From contig NZ_FBYC01000004.1 of NCBI RefSeq assembly GCF_001517585.1, positions 62,001 through 126,000 on the forward strand: a stretch of 64,000 nt of DNA. The letters run 5' to 3'. Origin of the DNA: Roseibaca calidilacus (GTDB lineage: Bacteria > Pseudomonadota > Alphaproteobacteria > Rhodobacterales > Rhodobacteraceae). Positions within the stretch are counted from its first letter, which is position 1; every line of letters starts with the position of its first letter. Below the pieces are notes generated by a model. It saw only the letters and a program-made list of their open reading frames with translations, searched no databases and was not told the origin of the DNA. Shown in pieces: positions 34,481 to 42,470 of the stretch. Made by a program: the position numbers and the translations under genes.

Positions 34481-35364
34481 GCGTCGCTCTCCGCGCTTTT
34501 GCGGCGGTGGCGGCGGTCTTCTTCCGGGATGGCGGATACATCCGCATCGCGGATCAGCCGTTCCTCACCCGACAGGCAGACAAAGCGCTGGCCGCGCATC
34601 CGTCCGATCAGCGTCAGCCCCAAGTCTCGGGCAATTTCTACGCCCCATGCGGTAAAGCCAGAGCGCGAGGCCAGAACCGAAATGCCCATCATCGCGGTTT
34701 TGATGACCATCTCGGATGTCAGCCGCCCGGTCGTATACAGGATTTTACCCTCTGCGCTGATCCCATGGTGTAGCATGACGCCGCTGATTTTATCGACCGC
34801 GTTATGGCGGCCCACATCTTCCATATAGACTAGAACGCGGTCATCTTCGCACAGCACCGTGCCGTGGATTGCGCCCGCCGCAAGATAGAGCGAGGGCAAA
34901 GTGTTGATCTGCTTGGCCAGCGCATAAAGGTCACTTGTGCGCAGCTTGGTGTCGGGTAGCACGACACCTTCCAGCCCATCCATCATATCGCCAAAGACGG
35001 TGCCGACGGCACAGCCAGAGGTGCGGGTTTTCTTGCGCAGTTTTTCTTCATAGTTGGTCTGGGTCGCGGTGCGCACGACAACCGTGTCTATATCGTCGTC
35101 ATAATCGACCCCGATAATGGTGTCCTCTGCGCGCAACATGCGCTGGTTGCGCAGGAAGCCAAGCGCCAAATATTCGGGATAGTCGCCAATGGTCATGGCG
35201 GTGACAATTTCTTGCGAATTCAGAAAGATCGTCAACGGCCGTTCTTCGACCACTGAAATGGCCACATCTGCGCCCGTGTGGTCGCGGCCCGTGACATTGC
35301 GGGTCAGGCGGGGCGCGTTCGGGTTGGGCAGCAAGGGTAGGTGCAGGTCCATCGTCAAATCCAT
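34477..35364 (-). CDS. fdhD: Formate dehydrogenase accessory sulfurtransferase FdhD
   Basis: 295-aa FdhD, which transfers sulfur from a cysteine desulfurase to the bis-MGD cofactor before insertion into FdhA. Family blocks include ERPLTIFLNS, MTIGDYPEYLALGFLRNQ, VYMEDVGRHNAVDK and ILYTTGRLTSEMVIK. The conserved loop reads RTSGCAVGT, with a single Cys (Cys118), rather than the CxxC pair of the E. coli protein. Start 35364 shares one base with the DUF2478 stop (TAATG). The codon at 35352 (MDLHLP) is an alternative start. Confidence 0.92.
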   Translation of the reverse strand: MDLTMDLHLPLLPNPNAPRLTRNVTGRDHTGADVAISVVEERPLTIFLNSQEIVTAMTIGDYPEYLALGFLRNQRMLRAEDTIIGVDYDDDIDTVVVRTATQTNYEEKLRKKTRTSGCAVGTVFGDMMDGLEGVVLPDTKLRTSDLYALAKQINTLPSLYLAAGAIHGTVLCEDDRVLVYMEDVGRHNAVDKISGVMLHHGISAEGKILYTTGRLTSEMVIKTAMMGISVLASRSGFTAWGVEIARDLGLTLIGRMRGQRFVCLSGEERLIRDADVSAIPEEDRRHRRKSAESDA

Positions 35365-35882
35365 TAAGGCTGCCGGGCCAACGCAGCCTGTTCCACGCAC
35401 CAATCGACAATCTGCGCCGCATCGGCGGGTAATTCGGTGGCCAGTCCGCCCGAGAATTCCAACAAGCCCGCGCGATGGCCCGGCCCGCAGCTTGTCAGCA
35501 CCGGAATATCCTCTAGCAGCGCGCGCGCGATTACGTCGCGAAAGCCCTCGCCATCGCATTCCTGCTTGCCGAATTTGTTGACGATCACCAGATCGGTCTC
35601 GCCCGCCGCCAGCCCAGAGTCGACATGGAACACGGCTTCGGCCAGTCCTTGCGTATCCAATCGGCAGCCCTTGGCATGGATGCCGCGTTCCTGAGAGATG
35701 CGCACCAGATGATCGCTGCCCAAGATACGCAGGTCCATGTGGCAACGCCGCGCCGGGTCGTATTCGAAATTGCACTGGACCACGCCGCGCACCCGCACGC
35801 CGCGCGCGGTCAGCATATCGGCCACTTCGGCCAAAAGCGCATCGCCCGCGCCGCGCCCGGGCGCCGTGAAGAATGCAAACAT
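35364..35882 (-). CDS. DUF2478 family protein (molybdenum-locus NTPase-like)
   Basis: 172-aa protein matching the DUF2478 family, which is often found in molybdenum gene clusters. It begins MFAFFTAPGRGAGDALLAEVAD, has CHMDLRILGSDHLVRISQERG and ETDLVIVNKFGKQECDGEGFRDVIARAL, and looks like a P-loop fold with a degenerate P-loop lacking GKT. It is coupled to fdhD, and 32 bases separate it from the upstream ferredoxin. Role unknown; cofactor trafficking is a reasonable guess. Confidence 0.8.
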   Translation of the reverse strand: MFAFFTAPGRGAGDALLAEVADMLTARGVRVRGVVQCNFEYDPARRCHMDLRILGSDHLVRISQERGIHAKGCRLDTQGLAEAVFHVDSGLAAGETDLVIVNKFGKQECDGEGFRDVIARALLEDIPVLTSCGPGHRAGLLEFSGGLATELPADAAQIVDWCVEQAALARQP

Positions 35883-35914
35883 TGGTCGTCGTCCCTGTTG
35901 CGCCTTTTTGGCGT

Positions 35915-37861
35915 TTATTGCGTTGTTTCATGCGGGTCAAAACCCGCGATCACCACCTCGCGCGTGCGGCAATCGTCGCACATACACAGAAGGCGCATCC
36001 GGTCGCGCCCTTTCTCACCCGAGAACATCCAGTGCGATTCCAGCTTTGCCATGACGCGGTCAATGCTGGATTTGGTGCCAAAGGGCTTGCCGCAGGATGT
36101 GCAGGCGAAGGGTTCTTCTTCTTTCAGCACCCTGCGGGGGGCATTCCATGCTGCAAGGTCAATGCGCGGCGCGAGCGTGATCGCATTTTCCGGGCAGGTC
36201 GCCGTGCAGATACCGCATTGCACACAGGCGCTTTCGGTAAAGCGCAGCATGGGCTGGTCGGGATTGTCCGACAAAGCGCCCACCGGGCATGCGCCCACGC
36301 AAGCAAGGCACAGCGTGCAGGCGTCGGTATTCAGCACCACCGCGCCGAATGGCGCACCTTTGGGCAGGGCGATTTCGTCTTGCGGAGCGGGGGCGGTGCG
36401 AAGCATCTCTTCCACCGCCATGACCAGCAAGCCGCGCTTGTCCTCTGGCGGCAGAAAGCTCGCGCGGATTGGCTGCACGGGGGCGGGCCTGTGCCACAGG
36501 GCGTCGTCCAGCAGGTCTGGGTCGTCGATCTGCAACAGGCGCATGGCGCTGGCGCGTTCGGTCTCGGCGGCAATGCCCTGAATCAGCCCACGCGTGGCTT
36601 CTAGCCCGTCGATGGGGTGGGCGGGGCGCGCGCGGGTCAGAACGCACACTTCGGATGCGCCATAGGCAAGGGCGGCGGCGACGGTTTCCGGCCCGATCTG
36701 CGTTGGTTCATTCACGCCAAGCGGGATGACATGCGCAGGCAAACCGCGTCCGAAGCGCGCGCTTGCGTCGATCAGTTCCGCGCCGTGGCTTTCGTCGTGC
36801 AGCAGGATAACCGGCGCGACACTTGCCCCGGCCGCGTGATAGGCCGCCAACCCCGCGCGAAGGCGCTGCACGATGTTGTCAACGACTGGCAGCGCATAGG
36901 ATGCCGCACCCGTCGGGCAGGCAGCGGCACATTGACCGCAGCCCGCGCAGATATTGGGGTCAATCATAACAGTGTCGCCCGCGGACAGAATCGCGCCGGT
37001 GGGGCATAGGTCCAGACAGCGGGTGCAGCCGGTTTTGGTGTTGCGCGAATGGGCGCACAGGTCGGGCGTAAAATTGATGAATTTGGGCTTGTCGAAAGTG
37101 CCCACCATCTCTGCGGCTGTTGCCACAAGCTTGGCCACGGCGACAGGGTCTGCGGGATCGGCGCGCAGATAGCCGGGGCGGCTTTCATGGAACAGGGGCT
37201 TTTGCCCCGTCAGGTCAATGACCAGATCAGCGCGAGAGGTCGCGCCCGACCGCGCAGGCCCGAACTCCAGTTTGCGCCGCGATGATGGGTCTGGGATGGC
37301 GTAGTCGTCAATTGTCAACTCATACGCACCCAGATGCCCTTTGGCACGCCCCACGCGGCCTTGCAGCACAGGCCATGTGGTTTGGCGCGGCGGGGTCACA
37401 TCGGACCCCGGCAGCAAAAGCACGGTGATATCAAGCGTATCGGCGAGGGCCGCCGCCGCGTTCAGCGCAACCTGATCGCGGCCCAAGATCAGCGCGATGC
37501 CGTTGCTTTCCATGCTGACCACCTCGAACGGGGTCACATCTTGCTCGGCCATGGCAAGTATCGCGGCCATTTTGGGGCCGGCATTTGCGCCATCTTCGGA
37601 CCACCCGGCAGTTTCGCGGATATTCGCAAAACGCAGTTTGCCCGCGAAGCCTGTCGACTCCGCGACCTCTGAAAACACCGCCGCTTCTTGTGTGCAGGCG
37701 ACCGTCACATTGGCAAATTCGCCCAAGGCGGCGCGAAAATTATCGAGTTGCGCGCGGCAGAGTTGGCTGGCGGGACGGGCCGGATTGCCAAGGGTTTCAG
37801 GCGAAAATGCCATCGTCCCTTCGCAGGTGCACAAAAGGCGCGTTTCAGACTTCGTTGGCAT
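35915..37861 (-). CDS. Multi-cluster 4Fe-4S ferredoxin-type protein of the formate dehydrogenase locus
   Basis: 648-aa soluble iron-sulfur protein. It has an N-terminal LLCTCEGTM motif, two ferredoxin motifs near residue 300 (CTRCLDLCPTGAI and CAGCGQCAAACP), two more near residues 540-590 (CTLCLACVGACPVGAL and CVQCGICTATCPENAI) and a C-terminal Cys cluster (CTSCGKPFGT and CMCDDC) that could bind zinc. No signal peptide. The start at 37861 (MPTKSETRLL) is where the protein-like sequence begins; the frame runs open to 38506 through the opposite gene. It is divergent from the BirA/LplA-like gene and upstream of DUF2478-fdhD-mobAB-moeA. It probably supplies electrons or assists assembly, but the exact role is not known. 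Confidence 0.82.
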   Translation of the reverse strand: MPTKSETRLLCTCEGTMAFSPETLGNPARPASQLCRAQLDNFRAALGEFANVTVACTQEAAVFSEVAESTGFAGKLRFANIRETAGWSEDGANAGPKMAAILAMAEQDVTPFEVVSMESNGIALILGRDQVALNAAAALADTLDITVLLLPGSDVTPPRQTTWPVLQGRVGRAKGHLGAYELTIDDYAIPDPSSRRKLEFGPARSGATSRADLVIDLTGQKPLFHESRPGYLRADPADPVAVAKLVATAAEMVGTFDKPKFINFTPDLCAHSRNTKTGCTRCLDLCPTGAILSAGDTVMIDPNICAGCGQCAAACPTGAASYALPVVDNIVQRLRAGLAAYHAAGASVAPVILLHDESHGAELIDASARFGRGLPAHVIPLGVNEPTQIGPETVAAALAYGASEVCVLTRARPAHPIDGLEATRGLIQGIAAETERASAMRLLQIDDPDLLDDALWHRPAPVQPIRASFLPPEDKRGLLVMAVEEMLRTAPAPQDEIALPKGAPFGAVVLNTDACTLCLACVGACPVGALSDNPDQPMLRFTESACVQCGICTATCPENAITLAPRIDLAAWNAPRRVLKEEEPFACTSCGKPFGTKSSIDRVMAKLESHWMFSGEKGRDRMRLLCMCDDCRTREVVIAGFDPHETTQ

Positions 37862-37933
37862 GGGGCTTTTCTCGTGCCTTTGGCTCACTATCTGTGCGAA
37901 TATAAGTCGCGCCTTCCGCAAAGGAAAGGCGCG

Positions 37934-38695
37934 ATGGGCCATGTGCCCGCACCAGACAGAGACCGGATAATGCAAGCAGCCAAGCCAGCACCAAAGATTC
38001 ACCTTCCCCCGCCCTTCACGCTCAAGCATAGCAATGACAGTGACCTGTTCGGCCACGCGATGGCGCAGGCCGCCGAAGATGGGGCGGGCACACTGTATCT
38101 GCACGAAGGGCCGGGCCTGTGCAGTTTTGCCTTGGTGCTTGAACCGGAAGAGCCGCTTGCAACGTCTCAACTGGCGTTTTTGTTGTGCATGACCGCGCTG
38201 GCCGACGCTTTGGCCGCGCATTGCGCGCCCGAACGGGCCGTGCGGGTTAACTGGCCGGACGAGATTATTTACGACAAAGCCCGCCTTGGTGGCGCACGCT
38301 TCGGTGTGCCCGCAGGCACCGCAGAGGGTGACGTGCCCGACTGGCTGGTTTTCTGCGCCGAGTTGATTGCGGATCGCGACCAACTGGCCGCACCGGGGGA
38401 GGCGCCGAATTCGACCTCGCTCAAGGAAGAAGAGTTCGACCCGACCGAAGACATGATCGCGACCTTTGCAAGTTATGTCATGCTCTATCTGGACCGCTGG
38501 AAGCACGAAGGCTTTGACGCCGTCAGTAACCGTTTCCTTATGCGGATTGACCCGCCGCTTTTGCGCGGGGTGCGCCGCGTGGAAGGCAATCGGTTGATCG
38601 AGATCACGCCATCGGGTGGCGGCAAACGCTCTGCCCCGCTTTTGGAAGCGGCGGGCAAAACCGGCTGGCGCAATGCGACTGGCATTGTGCTATGA
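37934..38695 (+). CDS. Biotin/lipoate-ligase-like protein (BirA/LplA fold) of the formate dehydrogenase locus
   Basis: 253-aa protein resembling the biotin/lipoate A/B ligase family in the core RVNWPDEIIYDKARLGGARFG (about residues 100-120; compare the KWPND...KKLAG block of BirA). I do not find the GRGRxG nucleotide motif of true biotin ligases, so ligase activity is doubtful. ATG 37934 has a GGAAAGG site at good spacing; ATG 37970 is an alternative. A 7-bp inverted repeat (37909-37915 with 37926-37932) overlaps that site and could modulate translation. It is coupled by ATGA overlap to the DUF6505 gene. Confidence 0.7.
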   Translation: MGHVPAPDRDRIMQAAKPAPKIHLPPPFTLKHSNDSDLFGHAMAQAAEDGAGTLYLHEGPGLCSFALVLEPEEPLATSQLAFLLCMTALADALAAHCAPERAVRVNWPDEIIYDKARLGGARFGVPAGTAEGDVPDWLVFCAELIADRDQLAAPGEAPNSTSLKEEEFDPTEDMIATFASYVMLYLDRWKHEGFDAVSNRFLMRIDPPLLRGVRRVEGNRLIEITPSGGGKRSAPLLEAAGKTGWRNATGIVL

Positions 38696-39246
38696 TCCTT
38701 TTGCCGCGCACCATCCAGCTTGACCCATCGGACAAGGTGATCTTTGCCCATGCCGCGCAGCCCGGTGAATGGGCAGTGGTGGGCAGTTTTTTGTTCTGGG
38801 GGCGTGACCCGCAGGCGATGACCCGCAAGGACATCATCGCGCTGCGCTCGGGTTTTCTTGGGGTCGAGAGTTTCGGCCATTCCACGCTGGTTGTGGTGCA
38901 AGAGGCACGCGCCGACGAGCGCGCAGCGCTGGTGGAATGCTTGGCCGCGCAACTGGTGACGCATCTGGGCGCTCCCAGCGTCGCCGTCGCCCGCCCCGCC
39001 GCAGAGGAAGAAGTCGCGCTGTCTGAAAGCCTGTGCGCCGAGCACCCGGCCAACACGCTGATCGCGATGCACCGCAAGCTAGAGGGCGGTGCGATCCATG
39101 AGCAATTCCGCACGCTCAAGCCCCGCGATCAAACCGCCTTTGCTGGCGCGCATCTGCAAGGACATGACCGCGCGTTCCAGTTTTTCGAAGAAGAAAGCGA
39201 CGACAGCCAAGACCATGTCGACCTGTTCGCGCTGCGAGGGGACTGA
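38692..39246 (+). CDS. DUF6505-like protein
   Basis: 184-aa soluble protein that I associate with DUF6505, a family found in alphaproteobacterial formate dehydrogenase loci. It begins MILLPRTIQLDPSDKVIFAHAAQPGEWAVVGSF and has the segment LRSGFLGVESFGHSTLVVVQEA. No catalytic motif is recognisable. It is coupled to the BirA/LplA-like gene before it and is 3 bases from the next. A role in formate dehydrogenase maturation is inferred from position. Confidence 0.7.
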   Translation: MILLPRTIQLDPSDKVIFAHAAQPGEWAVVGSFLFWGRDPQAMTRKDIIALRSGFLGVESFGHSTLVVVQEARADERAALVECLAAQLVTHLGAPSVAVARPAAEEEVALSESLCAEHPANTLIAMHRKLEGGAIHEQFRTLKPRDQTAFAGAHLQGHDRAFQFFEEESDDSQDHVDLFALRGD

Positions 39247-39249
39247 ACC

Positions 39250-40239
39250 ATGCCTGAATTCTGGGTTGCCTCTGGCCATCATTTCGCGCGACGCAACGCG
39301 GCGGGGCGGTTGCTGGTCACGGATGAGTTGATCTTGGCGTGGCTGGCGCGCCCCGAAGTGCTGCCGCCCGCCGATGCGTGCGCCGCCGAGCGCGCTTTGC
39401 ACAGCCGACTGATGGACAAGCCGCGCGCGAAAGTGTCCGGCATAGAACTGGCCGCGATCAAGGATGCCGATGCGCGCGAGAACTGGCAGTTCCTGTTGCG
39501 CCTGCGCGATACGTTGCTGGAGGCCGGCACGATCGAAGAGGGCTATCAAGCGATCTTGCACAAACAGATGGAGCTGCCTTTCGTCTTTACCGCGCAGCTA
39601 TTGCAACTGATCCTGCGCAATGCGCTGGACGGCTGCGATGACCCACAAGTGCTGCGCGCGGCTGAATGCTTCTTCCGTCCGCAACGCGCGCATGTGAAGG
39701 ATAACAAGCTGCTTCTGGCCGATGAAGAACTGGTCACGCTGTTCGAACAGGAAATGCACGCGTCGCCGCTGACCGCCATGTTCTCTGGCGGGGTGGACAG
39801 TCTGGATGTTTTGGGTGGCGGCAATGAATGGACCTATTGGTCCCGGTCCGATGCCCACACGACCGTGCTGAATTTTGGCGGCGACCCGAAGGCGCGCGCG
39901 GGCATGGCGGCCACAATAGAGGCTTTCTTGCGCCACATGTTGGTGCTAGAGGTCACGGTCACCCCGCAATCGGTGGCCGATCAGGTGGACCTGCGCTGGT
40001 TTGTCGGGCTTGACCCTGTCGGCACGGCAATCGGCAACGCGCTTTGGAATGGGGCTGTGCCGAAAGATACTCTGGTCGGGCTGTTCCGCATGGAGCTTCC
40101 GGCAGATAAGCGCGTGCGGTCCGATATGCAGGGGCAACCGGTTTGGCTGCTGCTGGGTTTGGGGGCGGATCACACAATCCGCATTAAGCCGCAGAACTTG
40201 CTGATGGGGCTGCCATTGGTCGAACCTGTGTTAAGCTGA
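39250..40239 (+). CDS. DUF6352-like protein
   Basis: 329-aa protein, start MPEFWVASGHHFARRNAAGRLLVTDELI, which I associate with DUF6352. The middle is mostly helical (LLRLRDTLLEAGTIEEGYQAIL...). The C-terminal part has HTTVLNFGGDPKARAGMAATIEAFLRHML. Conserved His pairs in SGHHF could bind metal. No signal peptide. It sits between DUF6505 and DUF3305 genes in the same operon. Function is unknown. Confidence 0.7.
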   Translation: MPEFWVASGHHFARRNAAGRLLVTDELILAWLARPEVLPPADACAAERALHSRLMDKPRAKVSGIELAAIKDADARENWQFLLRLRDTLLEAGTIEEGYQAILHKQMELPFVFTAQLLQLILRNALDGCDDPQVLRAAECFFRPQRAHVKDNKLLLADEELVTLFEQEMHASPLTAMFSGGVDSLDVLGGGNEWTYWSRSDAHTTVLNFGGDPKARAGMAATIEAFLRHMLVLEVTVTPQSVADQVDLRWFVGLDPVGTAIGNALWNGAVPKDTLVGLFRMELPADKRVRSDMQGQPVWLLLGLGADHTIRIKPQNLLMGLPLVEPVLS

Positions 40240-40252
40240 AGGGACATGTAGG

Positions 40253-40783
40253 ATGCCAAAACAAATTCTGCGTGTTTCCGTGTTGGCGCAGCGCCGCCCG
40301 CCGGTCACGCGTTGGGGCAATGCCGAATTGCGCGCCAGCGCCGTGCTACCACAGGAACCTGCGGTTGCGCCGAACACGCTTCTGACCTCTGACGGGGGCT
40401 TGGAAACTTGGTATCTGGGCGGGCGCGACATGGTGCTTTATTCGGGCGATACAAGCCACCACAAGGACAATCTGTTGTCGGGCAGACCCTCTGTCTGGGT
40501 GGTGATCCGTGGGAACGATCCGTCCAGCGCCGAAGTGGTGGATGTGACCGCCGACCCCTACGAAGGGGAAGGCTATGCCTCTGATCTGGACCTGACCGTA
40601 GAGGCGGTGCCGATGCCTGTTTCAATGCGCAAGCTGGTCAAAGATTTTGTCGAGACCCACCATGTCGAGATCCCGTTCAAGAAGCGCAAACGCACGCCGG
40701 TCGACCCAAATGCGATGAGCGCGCGCGCGCCGCGCGTACTGAGCGAGGACGACAAATGGGGCAAGCCGCCCCGCAAGGTGTAA
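40253..40783 (+). CDS. DUF3305 family protein
   Basis: 176-aa protein with the DUF3305 pattern: RVSVLAQRRPPVTRWGNAELRASAVLP, LYSGDTSHHKDNLLSGRPSVWVVIR and YEGEGYASDLDLTVEAVPMP. DUF3305 and DUF3306 proteins are habitually encoded together next to formate dehydrogenase. No catalytic motif, signal peptide or membrane segment is visible. It is 13 bases after DUF6352 and 6 bases before DUF3306. Confidence 0.82.
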   Translation: MPKQILRVSVLAQRRPPVTRWGNAELRASAVLPQEPAVAPNTLLTSDGGLETWYLGGRDMVLYSGDTSHHKDNLLSGRPSVWVVIRGNDPSSAEVVDVTADPYEGEGYASDLDLTVEAVPMPVSMRKLVKDFVETHHVEIPFKKRKRTPVDPNAMSARAPRVLSEDDKWGKPPRKV

Positions 40784-40789
40784 ACGCGA

Positions 40790-41452
40790 ATGGCACAGGG
40801 ACCGAAAGACGACGAGAGCGGGTTCTTTAACCGTTGGTCGCAGCGCAAGCAGCAGGCCACACGCGAAGAGATGCCCCAGCCGTCGGCCGAAAAAGCGCCC
40901 GAATCCGATGTGCCGCGGCCGGAGGATGTGCCGTCCGCAGCGCCGGAACTGACCGAAGATGAGCTGGCCGCGTTGCCTGCCATCGACGATCTGACACCCC
41001 AAAGCGATATCCGGGTATTCATGCGCGCAGGCGTGCCCAAATCGCTGCGCAACGCCGCGCTGCGCAAAATGTGGCTGATCACGCCTGCAATCCGCGATCA
41101 TGTTGACCCGGCGGTGGACTACGCTTGGGACTGGAACACGCCCGGCGGCGTGCCCGGCGATGGCATTGCCCCAAGCCCGGAAAGGGCCGCGCAAATGCTG
41201 CGCGATCTGTTCAAACCGCGTAATGACACGGCACCAGAGGCCCCGGAAAGCAACGCCGAAGACCTGCCCGTTGCGGAAGATCCGGCGCCAGAGCGCACCG
41301 AACCACAAATTATGGCACAGGCCGGCCCCGACGCGGTGCGCAAGCCCGACGCGGCTGTTGTGATCGCGCCGAAAGCCGAAAAAGACGCTCCAAGCCCGAC
41401 CGAAGAGGAGCGGCCCGCGCCGCGCCGTCACGGCGGCGCCCTGCCAGAGTGA
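40790..41452 (+). CDS. DUF3306 family protein
   Basis: 220-aa protein with the DUF3306 core GFFNRWSQRKQ near the start and PQSDIRVFMRAGVPKSLRNAALRKMWLITPAIRDHVDPAVDYAWDWNTPGG at about residues 68-117. The C-terminal third is a low-complexity, Glu/Pro/Ala-rich tail (about residues 150-220) and is probably disordered. It ends the accessory operon that starts with the BirA/LplA-like gene. A 134-base promoter gap follows. Confidence 0.82.
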   Translation: MAQGPKDDESGFFNRWSQRKQQATREEMPQPSAEKAPESDVPRPEDVPSAAPELTEDELAALPAIDDLTPQSDIRVFMRAGVPKSLRNAALRKMWLITPAIRDHVDPAVDYAWDWNTPGGVPGDGIAPSPERAAQMLRDLFKPRNDTAPEAPESNAEDLPVAEDPAPERTEPQIMAQAGPDAVRKPDAAVVIAPKAEKDAPSPTEEERPAPRRHGGALPE

Positions 41453-41586
41453 GTTGGAACGCAATTCGCGGCTATCTCGCTGGAAAAAGTGATTTTATCA
41501 GGTTTATTTTGCTAGACATGCAAGCCGCCTGTTTGTAGCTTCTGCATACAACTGCATATCTTTGCAGGATCATCACAGAGACTCAG
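41453..41586. promoter_or_regulatory. Promoter region of the TorD-formate dehydrogenase operon
   Basis: A 134-bp AT-rich gap before the TorD-like gene. It contains a direct repeat of CTGCATA at 41542-41548 and 41552-41558 (one helical turn apart), and TGCAG at 41563-41567, which pairs with the second copy as an inverted repeat. These words recur upstream of tupB. A regulator such as the HTH-PBP protein encoded at 49688-50596 could bind here. Confidence 0.4.
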
Positions 41587-42192
41587 ATGACAGATAGCCA
41601 GCCGGATTCCGGGCCAGCAATCGAAGATTTCGACAAGGCGCGCAGCGAGCAGTATCGCTTTCTTGCGCGTTTGCTTGCCGCGCCGCCCAGTGCAGAGGCG
41701 TTGAATCACATTGCGCAATTGCAGGGCGATGATTCGGCTCTGGGGCGGGCTTTCGCGAATCTCGCGCAGGCGGCGCAAGGCGCAGATGCAAAACGGGTCG
41801 AGCGCGAATTTTTCGAATTGTTCGTGGGCGTCGGGCGGGGCGAGTTGTTGCCTTATGCCAGCTTCTATCAGACCGGCTTTTTGAACGAACGCCCGCTGGC
41901 CGATCTGCGCGGCGATCTGGCTGCATTGGGCGTGGCGCGCGCTGAAGGGCGGCACGAACCCGAAGACCATATCGCCTTATTGCTAGAGGTGATGGCTGGT
42001 TTCGCCGCGGGCGAGATTGCCGCAGATGACAAGACGCAAGCGCGTTTTTTCGCGCGCCATCTTCAGCCTTGGGCCGTGCAGTTTTTCGACGATCTGGCGG
42101 TTGCGCCAAGTGTCTCGTTTTACCGGCCCGTTGCAGAGATTGGACGCATCTTGACCGAAATAGAAACGCGGGCCTTTGCGCTCGCGGCTTGA
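41587..42192 (+). CDS. TorD-family chaperone for formate dehydrogenase
   Basis: 201-aa all-helical protein of the TorD/DmsD/NarJ redox-enzyme maturation family. Diagnostic segments are REFFELFVGVGRGELLPYASFYQTGFLNERPLADLR and HEPEDHIALLLEVMAGF (about residues 125-141). It should bind the Tat signal peptide of FdhA and delay export until the Mo/W cofactor is inserted. It is the first gene of the operon leading to fdhA. Confidence 0.88.
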   Translation: MTDSQPDSGPAIEDFDKARSEQYRFLARLLAAPPSAEALNHIAQLQGDDSALGRAFANLAQAAQGADAKRVEREFFELFVGVGRGELLPYASFYQTGFLNERPLADLRGDLAALGVARAEGRHEPEDHIALLLEVMAGFAAGEIAADDKTQARFFARHLQPWAVQFFDDLAVAPSVSFYRPVAEIGRILTEIETRAFALAA

Positions 42193-42255
42193 CCTGAATG
42201 TGATCGAAGGGCGTCGCATGAACGCGAAAAAGCGCCCGATAAGTGGGAGGACATG

Positions 42256-42468
42256 ATGTCTGAAGACAAGCATAACCCGATCAGCCGGCGCGCCTTTTTC
42301 GGTGTTGCGGCAACAGGCGCGGCCTCTACGGCGGCCCTGACCGCTGGCGGCGCGCGCCCCAGCTTCGCACAGGAAACCGGCGATGAGCGCACCCGCGCCC
42401 GCTACCAGAAGACCGAGCATGTCGAGGCCTTCTACCGCACCAACCGTTACTACGTCCGGGAGGAATAA
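42256..42468 (+). CDS. Small Tat-signal protein of the formate dehydrogenase operon
   Basis: 70-aa protein with a twin-arginine signal (ISRRAFFGVAATGAASTAALTAG) and a short conserved tail ending HVEAFYRTNRYYVREE. Such proteins are routinely found just before fdhA. Two adjacent ATGs occur; the second (42256) has the better spacing, five bases, from a GGAGG site. It ends two bases before the fdhA start. It may be an extra small subunit or an export helper; the role is not established. Confidence 0.85.
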   Translation: MSEDKHNPISRRAFFGVAATGAASTAALTAGGARPSFAQETGDERTRARYQKTEHVEAFYRTNRYYVREE

Positions 42469-42470
42469 GA

